A stretch of DNA of 21,161 nucleotides, taken from Basidiobolus ranarum. Taxonomy: Eukaryota; Basidiobolomycota; Basidiobolomycetes; Basidiobolales. A program made the translations under genes and the position numbers. Under the pieces are notes generated by a model that saw only the letters and a program-made list of their open reading frames with translations, did not search any database and was not told the origin of the DNA. Location of the stretch: the NCBI GenBank assembly GCA_040143965.1, contig JASJQH010007088.1, positions 1 to 21,161 on the forward strand. Direction: 5' to 3'. Shown one piece after another: positions 1 to 9,271 of this stretch. How positions within the stretch are numbered: position 1 is the first letter of the stretch; every line of letters starts with the position of its first letter.

Positions 1-99
1 CAATGCAAATTGATGGAACTCGCTTTAGAAAGCTTAGCCCTGAGGAGAAATATCGACGCCAACCTACCTGATTTGGCAGCAGGTCTTGGGGTTTGATAT
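1..99 (+). other. possible 3' end of a gene cut by the left edge
   Basis: Two forward frames are open from the window edge. One runs from base 1 to a TGA at 97-99. The other ends at a TGA at 69-71 and encodes a short hydrophilic stretch (…FRKLSPEEKYRRQPT) with codon use similar to the real genes nearby. Either could be the last exon of a gene lying mostly outside the window, or neither may be real. No family is recognisable, and the minus strand is also partly open here. Confidence 0.2.
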
Positions 100-982
100 A
101 TGTACATACCATTGATGCGTGTAAACTCTATTCTATATACCTTCTAACGGTTGTAAAGCCCAATCACGTTTGTCTTGCATGTGTCATTGATGTTGTTCTT
201 CACATTGCTTCGCTTGTTAAGAAGAGTGCTGAGTGGGGCTCTTCATACATTGAATTCTCTCGTATTTGCCTATGTGGCGTAAGAGCATTTGTAAAGTTCA
301 CATATCACACTCGAAATAGTTAGTCTCATGCAATTTACTTTAGATATATGCTCTATTCGGCAATTGTAGTGCTGGAATAAGTATATACACAGATGTCTTT
401 GAGCCTCGAACTTTTGTAGCACCCTTAGCTCTCTCGTTAAGAAGATATTGCCTCATGCTAGTGGAGATGGTATTGAATCAACCTAATCTGGTGATTAGCA
501 GTCACGTTTCTCATCCAAGTTAAATGATTATGAAACCAAGTATGCGAAACATGATCTGGCTTGACATTTCATCATGGAGCTTGATTGGTCCGTGGCGCAC
601 ATATATTAACTGCCGTATACGAAAGATTCACCAGTACAGTTATGGAGATATCCTCAATTATCGTAGTGTATTAAATAAGCGCTAAATAACGATAATATGA
701 GACCAATGACCTTTTGCTAATTTGTATATTACTCGTGGAAATTTGGAATTGCACTAATATAAGAAATTGTAGGCAACAAATTGGGACTTTCATTTCTACT
801 TATACAAGGAGCAACCTGAGCTTTTTAGGCTGGACGGAGTTTCTTCGGAGTATATTTACTTGTCAGGGAATTTTCCCACTACATTGACTTTGTAGAAATT
901 ATAGCTTCTTTTCAGTTTTAAACTTTGCAACTCATATCTGAGCTGTTCTAATTTCTTGAGTGGTTTTATTATTTGGACTATA
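100..982. other. spacer upstream of the P4-ATPase gene
   Basis: AT-rich sequence without a convincing gene. A 76-codon forward reading frame at 93-323 has no recognisable domain and unremarkable composition. The stretch presumably holds the promoter and 5' UTR of the flippase gene that starts at 983. I see no clear TATA box, repeat or structural RNA. Confidence 0.5.
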
Positions 983-3900
983 ATGAGGTCTCCTCAAAAC
1001 TTGCTAGCAACCTTGATTTATAGGACCAAGCGACTTTCTTTTCGTAGTTTTCCTGCTTGGCCCAAGAGACCTCGTAATGAAAACCCAAACGCACCAAGAA
1101 TGGTTTTCTCTAACAATCATATTGCAAACTCAAACTTTCCCTGTAACAAAATTACCAACACAAAGTATACAGCCCTTAGTTTTCTTCCTAAGAATTTGTT
1201 AGAGCAATTTAGGTAATGACCAATCTAGATTTTTTCACTTTTTGCCCGAATTCCTATGGGGTAGGTGCTAACGAAACACTCACTTACATATAGCCGCTTT
1301 ATGAATCTTTACTTTTTGTTGATTGCTTGTCTTCAGTTAAATCCTTCTCTGGTCTGTTTGATATTCTCTTGGTAAATTTTCGAACTTAAGACTGACCTTT
1401 CTTTATAGACACCGGTCAATCCTATGACTACTTGGACTCCATTGATTATGATCTTTTCGATTTCGGCCTTAAAGGAGGGGTTAGATGACTATCGACGATA
1501 CAAATCAGATAAAGAGTTTAATGAGCGTCTGTATACAGTGTACAGAAATGGACACGGATTAAAAATCAAGTGTCAAGATATCCGAGTAGGCGATATTGTT
1601 CGGGTACTTATGGTTTTACCAAGACACATAAATATGAGGAAGAAAGTTTGACCATTGCTTGATATTTTAGGTGGAGCAAGGAACGGAGATACCTTGTGAT
1701 ATGGTTTTACTGCGTTCATCCGACCTAGATGGTACATGCTACATTCAAACCGCTAACTTAGATGGCGAGACGGATCTCAAAACTCGAACTGCTCCTAATT
1801 TTACCGCTAGCCTTTCTGATACAGAGGTTATAGCATTTGACGGTGTTGGTAAATATTTTCATGAAGTTTCTGGCAATCAAATTGTGAAAGCATTGCTAAT
1901 ACAGCATAGTTCATTGTCCACAACCTAATGGCCAGATATACAGATTTGATGCAAGACTCGAGTTATCGCCAGACTCTGATGAGTTCTCTGCGCTGACATC
2001 GAAACAGTTGCTTCTTCAAGGGACATTTCTCAAAAATACTGATTTTGCTTACGGGTTATCGGTATATACCGGGAACGAGACCAAGATAGGAATGAACAAA
2101 AAAGTACCTCCCATCAAACTCACCAAGATAGATCGACAGATTGAAAGAGCTAGTATGATTATTTTCGTACTTCAAATTTGTCTGGTGTTTTTGAACGGAT
2201 TCATTGGAGATATAGAGCAGGAAAGTTATTTCAAAGGGCAACATACCTACTTGAGTACTGAGAATCTCTTCCAATGGTACCATTATCTTATTATTCCATT
2301 AAGAATGCTTTTGCTCATGTCCTTGATGATTCCCATCTCTCTCAAAGTCACACTGGTAAGTACTTCACTATGTGCCATACTATGCAATCGATACAAACGC
2401 CGATATTTCTACATTCTTTGATAGGATATTTGTAAATACATGTACGCTATGTTCATCAACTGGGTAAGCATTCCGTAATGCCTATCGATGCTTTCATGTA
2501 TTTACTTGGATGCTCTTTCAGGATCTAAAGATGTACAATGAGAAGACTGGAGGTGCTTTTGCTGCCAACACTGCTATATCAGAGGATTTGGGACAAATCG
2601 ACTATATCTTTACGGACAAGACTGGTTGAGAATGATTTAAATTCTTTGTCGAGGCCTCTCTTTGTTAACGCTTATTTTAATTGATCATTAGGGACACTGA
2701 CTGAGAATATTATGGTGTTGAAAAAATGCTCCATTAGTGGTATAATATTTGGACATACCGAAGATTGTGATGACCTTAGAGGGGACGATATACTTTTAAA
2801 TCTTCTTCAAAGTGGCAACTCCTCGATTACCGATACCAGACATACACACAAGAGTGAGGAGGTTCTGGATTTCTTTCGATGCTTGGCTATTTGTAACACG
2901 ATCATTCCTTCTGAGGAGTGTGAGAACGGTCGTCCTATTTATAGAGGTTCTTCTCCTGACGATGAGGCCTTGGTCAAGGGAGCGGCAGACGTTGGAGTTG
3001 TATTTTCCGGTAAAAGTAACGATGTTGTTCAAATTGATATAGGAGACATCAGAGAGACCTATCAGGTATTAAATATACTGGAGTTCTCATCAGATAGAAA
3101 GCGTATGTCGGTTATTATTCGTGATTATAGTAGTAATCCCGATGAAGCCCAAGTGCCTTCTCGGATAAGACTGATATCGAAGGGTGCGGATGATTCAATG
3201 CTGCATCATTGTAATGGGCAAGAGGAGATACTTCAAGCTACTACCAAACATCTCAACGAATTTGCTCAACTAGGCCTTCGTACATTGGCTGTTGGTTACA
3301 AAGATCTAACCTCAAAAGAGTACAAAGTCTGGTCTGAAAAATATCATGAGGCCAATACTTCATTGGAAAACCGCGAGGCTAAATTGGAAGAGTGCTTCAA
3401 TTCTATAGAGAATAACTTCACCTTGTTAGGATGTACTGCTATTGAAGACAAATTACAAGAAGCTGTACCTGAGACCATCGCATTGTTTAGAGAGGCCGGA
3501 GTTAAGTTATGGATGCTCACAGGTTAGCACTTGAATTACACTTGATGATCCTCGCAACAATTAACTCCTAGAAACCATGTGTAGGTGATAAATTGACAAC
3601 AGCCATTCAAGTAAGTAGTGAATATGCATCGCTCCGATCTGGTCGGTATATGTCTAACCAACTTCCCATCACAACTATAGATTGCTACTAGGTATGTGCG
3701 CTGGATATCTCTATATTCACAGATTTATAGTGGCTAATGATATTTCTAGCTGTAACCTTCTATCTTCCTCGGAGCATGCAACTTTGGTTCGTCTAGAGGG
3801 GAATCTGAAACCAGTTCGAGAGCTGCAAAGTGACATTGAACAAGCAATATACCACCACCGTACCCATATGGGTTCTGATCAATTGATGGAATCATTACAT

Positions 3901-5391
3901 ATCGATTCTGTTCATGGCCCATCGCTTTCCGTGGTCATCGATGGGAGTGCTCTCGCAGCTATCACCGAAGATGTACACTGCCACGAGCAATTCATAAAAC
4001 TATGCATGCTTGCTCATACCGTGGTCTGCTGTCGAGTTACACCCAACCAAAAATGCCAAGTTGTTACTACAATCAAGGATAAAGGATTCGTGACGTTGTC
4101 AGTAGGAGATGGCGGAAATGATGTTTTAATGATCCAACAGGTAAATCTAAATATTGAATCATCATACATACACTTTGTTAATGATGGCTTACCAGGCTAA
4201 TGTCGGCGTCGGAATTAGAGGAAGAGAAGGCTTACAAGCAGCTCGTGCGGCTGATTACAATATTACCAAATTTTCACATTTACAACGGCTGATTTTAGGT
4301 GATTTTCCAACTGGATTTCCATTTTGCCAACTATACTAAAGATCCATTCATTTCTAGTTCACGGGAGATATTCGCTTCACAGAACATCTATGGTTGCTTT
4401 ATATTGTTTCTACAAAAGGTTCGTAGGTTCATAGGAAAGGTGAAATATGTCATGAATATTAATGGCGTTTGTTGAAATTCTAGCATTTACGTTTGTATGA
4501 TTCAGGTAGGTGTTTCTCTAACTGGATCTTGCATCTTACTTACAAGTACTGACTCTTAATCTTCCAGATATTATACCAAGTTGTTTGCGGTTTCTCTGGT
4601 ACTTCGTTGTTGAACACATTTAGTCTGACCACATACAACACTCTGTTCACGGAGCTACCGATTCTATTTTACATCTTGGACAAGGATGTCGAAGAGTCGG
4701 CTATTTTTGAGTATCCTCCCACCTATCAGTCAAACTTAGGCCGTTCTACGAGTTCCCTCTTGAATAATTTTTCTCCCTGGATTGGAAAAGCCGTTTTTCA
4801 GGCGGTGATCACACTTCTGACCTGCTTATTTACCTTTTGGGACTGGGAGTCTGCAGATGGCCTTGGAAGTAGTGGCCGAGAGACCATGTCAGCGGTGGTA
4901 TTTACGATAGTCATGCTGGTAAGACAATGATATTTTGGCTATCTTCTTTGTAAAGTTTGACTGAATTCCGATTCTTTTTCCACACCTACACAATATAGGT
5001 AGTTCAATTTACCTTGGCTTTAGAGACGAACTATTTCACCCACTTGAACCATTTAGCAGTTTGGGGAACTGTTGGCTTCTACTTTGCTATATCTTATGTG
5101 ATTTCAATGGTGCCTGCTCTTGGGATGTATCATGTTATACACAAGGTGTATGGTGAATGGGTCTTTTGGTTTGTTATTACTATTGCCACGATAGTATGCC
5201 TAATTCCGCTTTATATCCAAAAATATGCACAAACCCAGTATTTCCCGAAGATCAATGAATTGCTAAGGGAGCAATCATTATATTCTACCAATCAAACTGG
5301 GGATTTATGGTTTCCACTTTCCAAATTGTACTGCTTTTTTAGACCTAATCGAACTCAAAATACCTCCAGAATTTATCAACCATTACCTTAA
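983..5391 (+). CDS. P4-type ATPase (phospholipid flippase), ALA2-like, 16 exons
   Basis: Membrane pump expected to move phospholipids to the cytosolic leaflet using ATP. Inferred exons: 983-1212, 1294-1351, 1409-1603, 1671-1848, 1910-2355, 2425-2463, 2522-2624, 2692-3522, 3585-3610, 3681-3691, 3750-4140, 4196-4298, 4358-4418, 4484-4505, 4568-4918, 4999-5391. They join in frame to 1145 residues, normal for the family. Visible motifs: N-terminal NKITNTKYTALSFLPKNLLEQF; actuator DGET (192-195); P4-specific PISL (362-365); DKTGT with phospho-acceptor Asp414, split by intron 7; KGAD (580-583); GDGGND (825-830); Lys in the TM5 motif CFYKS. The strings QFSRFMNLYFLLIACLQL and GREGLQAARAADY resemble Arabidopsis ALA2 as I remember it. 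The start is the first in-frame ATG; an upstream exon is not excluded. The exon 2 donor (GTCTGT at 1352) is the weakest junction. Exons 9, 10 and 14 are only 26, 11 and 22 nt. Substrate and organelle cannot be read from the sequence. Confidence 0.95.
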
Positions 5392-5778
5392 GTTAGAGAC
5401 TAGAGTTGTTATATATTGAAATTCAATTATTTATATTCGTTCAACTTTCTCCAATATCTCATAGGTTTATTCGATTCATTCTCACATTCATTAAACTCTC
5501 CTCCCCCTCAATGACAGTTGAAATGGTGACTTTACTAACAGATATGAATTGGTATACCTAAGACGCAGAAACGATTACTTCTTGCTTGCAACTCAATCAT
5601 AATTAAATAAAGAACTGCTAAACAGAAGGTCAGGGCACATCATTCATAAGAGAAGAAAAGTGGACTCCTTGTAATAAGGGTGTAGGACATGCTAGAAAAT
5701 ATGGAAGAAATCTGGTTCAAAGGGTAAACGAAGCTAAGAGATAACTTGGTAATAGTAATGATGAAGATATGGATCACT
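5392..5778. other. convergent 3' spacer
   Basis: Lies between the ends of the flippase gene (+) and the armadillo gene (-). An AATAAA at 5606-5611 on the plus strand, about 215 nt after the flippase stop, could serve as its polyadenylation signal. No gene is visible. Confidence 0.5.
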
Positions 5779-8433
5779 TTACTCTATAGAGGAATTCTGT
5801 AATTTTTGAATTCTATCTAGAAGTATAGTAGCGTTAGACCGCATCTCTGCTGGATAATCTCCTCCAATGTTTTGAGTCATATTCTCTAGGGCTTCAATTA
5901 ATGGAAGAATCTCTTTCTCAGATGAGGTAGCTGGTTCTTCGGTTTCCTCGTCCACGTCCGCTTGAGTGGCATCTTGTGAGAGAAGTTCCAGAACGATCTT
6001 GCCTGTTTGTAGAGATTGATTAATAAAATCCCTGATATTGGATTAGTATTGAGAATAGTGAGTCAATCTCTACCGTCGTGTTCTGAGTCTAGGGTTAATA
6101 AAGTTAGCGCGATGATTCCTTCATTCTGTAAGAGCGGGAACTTGGGCTTTTTAATCATATTTCCGATTAATGTGATCACCCGTATGTTACTTAGGTGTTT
6201 GCGTAGGGTGGCTTTGAAATGAACATGTTAATTAACAAAATTCCACTGCTAGTTAGTTTCATTGAAATTACCCAAGTCGGTTTCCCTATCCAGGTTGTCT
6301 GCTCCCCAACCTAATCGAACAAGGTTGATTAAGATACGAGATCCCTCACTGCATATTCCTGGGTTATCGGTGCGCTCGATGACATGGAGAATTTGATCTA
6401 GAATTGGTGCTTTCTCATTAGTGGGTTGGATCAGATCAAGTCCATTGTCAACTATATCGTATAAAGGTTGAAATCAGTGACGGACCAAATGGTGAGGAGT
6501 ACGAGATTCAAATTACGATTTCCAGCACAAAGGTGCTTTATAGCCACAATAGTGGAAAACTGGATAGGCTTGGATTCCGATTCAATGAGAGGTGCAATGA
6601 CTTGAATTGCCCCCAACGATCCAATGATTGACTTGTTGGAATCTGTAAAGATGGGTGTAAGTTGAGTTTAATAAGTATGATCCGTTCAGGGTTCTGTAGA
6701 GAGATTTGTATACTTGGAAGACAAAGGTTCTTAATTATCCCGATGATGGCATGTTGAACTTTAACGTCAACATGGGACTTGAGCAGCTCGAGGAGTATAG
6801 GAGTGATCTTGTATTCCTGTACCAACTGGATACAATGAGAATCTACATTAAGAGAGTATCCGTGAATTAGTAAAGTCACTACGTAAGCAGATAAGAGTGG
6901 ATCTGGTACCAGTTCTGGCTAAGTTGGCAAGGCATAGGCCACCACACATTTGAAGCTGTTCGCTAGGATTATGTAGCCATTCAATGAACTTGCTAATGTA
7001 TCGCTTCTCGAAAAGTTTTTCAAGATTCACATCTAGTAAATAGAGTTAAAATTCGTACGGGCAGGAGTTAGAGTGAATCTAGCCTGTAGTGTAGAAGTGT
7101 ATGGCCTACTAACCACTCATTCCCACTTCGATAATTATATTTGTTACAGCAGATTGGATCTCTTTAAGTGTATTGTGATCATCAGCATCAACGTCGGAGG
7201 GTGATATTTCAAGTATAGACAACAAGGGCTCAAACAACGATTCTTGAACCACTGTGTTTTGCAAAGTTTCTAGATATTAGAAAAGAAAGTTTGAGGCCAA
7301 GTTAATATCGTGCCATCTTCGAATCCCAAAATCAAAACCTAACCATTGTCAACAATAACTGCGGACAAAATTTCAACTGTAGGTTCCATTACTTCAAAGA
7401 ATCTGTCATCCGTGCGAACTGACAGGTACTTCAGCAGGCGAAGCAGGGAAAGTCCTCCATTTTCTTGTTCAAAGGCTTTCACACCCTCATCTATAACTGG
7501 ATTAGCTTACGGTACTATAGACCAGATCTCTAGATACAAATGAGCCAACCTTCCTCAAGTAGATTCGACAGCACCTTCACTCCGATCATGACGGTCATTG
7601 AATTGCCCATTTCCAACAAACCAGGATGTAACAAGGAAAGTATACCCTTCAACCCATCTTGCGCGATAATTTCTTTGATCACGGGCGCTATTTGTGAAAG
7701 TATTAGACGACGAAGTTGAAGATGAGTAAAAGCTAGAAGTTTACCATATCGCATACTAATATTCAGCAAAGCTCCAGCACAAGTCATTGCAATTGGTTGG
7801 TTTTTGTCGTTGGTACTGAAACACTCTAGAATTGCTGTTATCCCTTGGTTGTCTAAGGTCCGTTGACGATTCTCATCTAAAACAGGCAGGTAAGGGTTAG
7901 AGTTGAATGTCCCGGAAGGAGCTTTCTATGCCTCGGATGAGGCAATAGAAAGCTGGATTGAGAGTAAACGAAAATAAATTTACCGTGGTCAATGCAGGTA
8001 TTTGCTATGGCTCTTAAACATTGAATGCGAACTTCATTGTTCTCTTTGGCAGTATTCAACCAATAAATAGAGATCTCAATAACACCTGCTTGGCTTAATG
8101 TTGGTCGATTGGTCGCTAAAATAACAAAAAAATTCCCGTATTCGTTTTAGTTGAACTATTAATATTTAGATGCTAAGAGATACCACCAACGTTGCTTGGC
8201 CCAGTCTGCCAAAATCTCTTCGGCTGCTTTGATGACTTTCCAGTTTATTTTGGTGTGATCTTTTTCTTTTAATTCTTGTAAATCATTAATAATTAATGGG
8301 GTCAACTCGCTACAAGAGGTCGAGCTTTGAGTATCTGCAGGTATTCAAATGTTAAACAACAGCAGCACGTCAGTTTAATATAATCATAAGTACCTGCTTT
8401 TTTTAAAAGCTCTTTTAGATGAGAAGTAACCAT
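5779..8433 (-). CDS. RAP1GDS1: armadillo-repeat protein, SmgGDS/RAP1GDS1-like, 13 exons
   Basis: In animals SmgGDS binds prenylated, polybasic small GTPases (Rho and Rap types) as a chaperone and exchange factor; the fungal role is inferred. Exons in transcript order: 8433-8394, 8334-8191, 8115-7984, 7876-7745, 7687-7550, 7496-7344, 7269-7114, 7032-6910, 6842-6714, 6642-6517, 6451-6272, 6211-6074, 6002-5779. They give 604 residues, close to the roughly 607 of the human protein. ARM signatures include LQMCGGLCLANLARTD (about 325-340), DVKVQHAIIGIIKNLCLP, and LLQNEGIIALTLL in exon 12. The tail has an acidic linker (ADVDEETEEPATSSEKE) followed by GGDYPAEMRSNATILLDRI, like the SmgGDS C-terminus. 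All twelve introns are phase 1. The exon 2 donor (CAAC then GTTGGT) is atypical but is the only one that keeps frame. Intron 3 carries a strong hairpin. Confidence 0.88.
7920..7954. repeat. near-perfect 35-nt inverted repeat inside an intron
   Basis: The left arm at 7920-7934 (AGCTTTCTATGCCTC) pairs with the right arm at 7939-7954 (GAGGCAATAGAAAGCT) around the loop GGAT, giving 15 base pairs with one bulged base. It lies in intron 3 (7983-7877) of the armadillo gene. That intron is 107 nt long, while the other eleven are 53-81 nt. In the pre-mRNA the element would fold as a stable stem-loop. Confidence 0.9.
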
Positions 8434-8810
8434 TATTTTTAATAGCTTTAGTAGAGGTTAAGATAAAAATGTGAGAAGGCAAGCGACCAAGTAGTGGCAA
8501 TTTTAGCGAAAAATCAGGCATAATATTTACACTCAGAATACTTGTAATATTAAGACTTATCAGGAACTTTTGATTAGAATTAATAGTCTCTAAACAGTGA
8601 TGGGTAAATATTTAATCAGATGTTGATTTACAAGGATTCATTGGATGTGGCTCTCTATAGTATAGCTTTACTAACAAACTGCAGCACCACGAACTCTGGC
8701 AATTCTTTCCAACACACTAGGAATGAAAGGCCTTTGAAAATAGTGTTGATATATGTTCAGTGAATTTCAAAGTTTTATTATGAGTATTGGGAAGTTTCGA
8801 ACCGTAGTAC
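8434..8810. other. spacer between acyl-CoA-binding and armadillo genes
   Basis: Both flanking genes are on the minus strand. The stretch therefore holds the 3' end of the acyl-CoA-binding gene and the promoter of the armadillo gene. It is very AT-rich, has no coding frame and no clear TATA element. Confidence 0.5.
8774..8779 (-). terminator. probable polyadenylation signal of the acyl-CoA-binding gene
   Basis: AATAAA on the minus strand, about 32 nt after the stop codon at 8811. Spacing and sequence fit a canonical eukaryotic poly(A) signal. Confidence 0.5.
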
Positions 8811-9160
8811 TTAGTTTTTGGCTTTGAGAGATTCAACAAGAGCAATATACTCAGCTTGAGCTTTCTCCTTGCTCAAGCCCTTCTTGCCATTCCAAGCTTC
8901 CCACTTGGCCTTGCCTTGGATATCAAACATACCAGGTTTTTCACTGGTGTTATCGCCAAAGATACCCTGCTTGAAAAGAGCATAGAGTTCGAGAAGCTCA
9001 GTATTGGAGGGCTTAGTAGCCAATGTCTTTACTTCGTCGGCGGCTTTAGCAAAAGCAGTCTGAGAAGGAAAATAAAAGGCTCACTTTAGCACATTAACTC
9101 TCACACAATATGTGGTATAGCAAGATAACTTACATTTCCGGTGGAGGCAGCGTCAGCCAT
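8811..9160 (-). CDS. ACB1: acyl-CoA-binding protein (ACBP)
   Basis: Small cytosolic protein that binds long-chain acyl-CoA esters and carries them between fatty-acid synthesis, sphingolipid and membrane-lipid pathways. Two exons: 9160-9134 (9 codons) and 9059-8811, separated by a 74-nt phase-0 intron with GTAAGT and CTTCTCAG sites. The product is 91 residues, typical of the family. The four-helix ACBP fold is recognisable: ELYALFKQ (33-40), KPGMFDIQGKAKWEAWN (50-66) with the ligand-binding Lys61, and EYIALV with Tyr80. Phe38 stands where many homologues have Tyr, a conservative change. The sequence resembles yeast Acb1 throughout. Start chosen at the first ATG, which gives the expected N-terminal length. 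Confidence 0.97.
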
Positions 9161-9197
9161 GTTGAGTTATTGGTAAGTGGCATTGCGTAGAGGTCAG

Positions 9198-9204
9198 TAT
9201 TTAT
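9198..9204 (-). promoter_or_regulatory. TATA-like element of the ACBP gene
   Basis: On the minus strand this reads ATAAATA, 38-44 nt upstream of the ACBP start codon. It would imply a short 5' UTR. It is a weak match in AT-rich sequence. Confidence 0.3.
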
Positions 9205-9266
9205 GGGTTACGGCTGAACTCTGGGGTAAAGCCTATCAAACAGGACTGCACCATTAAAGGAACTTG

Positions 9267-9271
9267 ATTGG
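9267..9271 (-). promoter_or_regulatory. CCAAT box upstream of ACBP
   Basis: On the minus strand the context reads GGACCAATCA, a good match to the CCAATCA consensus bound by the fungal Hap complex. It lies about 107 nt upstream of the ACBP start codon. A second CCAATCA sits at 9420-9426 on the plus strand. Confidence 0.35.

Noticed and set aside
93-323. Plus-strand frame of 76 codons near the left edge
   Set aside because: No domain, non-ATG opening and composition like surrounding noncoding sequence.
1352-1408. Alternative donor at 1372 (GTAAAT) for flippase exon 2
   Set aside because: It is a better donor by consensus, but joining to 1409 creates a stop codon at once. The GTCTGT donor at 1352 keeps the QLNPSL-TPVNP family alignment.
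2056-2283. Minus-strand frame inside the flippase gene
   Set aside because: It is antisense to exon 5, whose plus-strand product matches P4-ATPases throughout. The other short antisense frames over exons were dismissed for the same reason.
3692-3730. Earlier acceptors at 3722 (ending CACAG) and 3730 (ending TTATAG) for flippase intron 10
   Set aside because: The acceptor at 3722 keeps frame but makes a 31-nt intron and inserts extra residues into the conserved IATSCNLLSS. The one at 3730 meets a stop. The acceptor at 3749 restores the family motif and has a branch-like GGCTAAT upstream.
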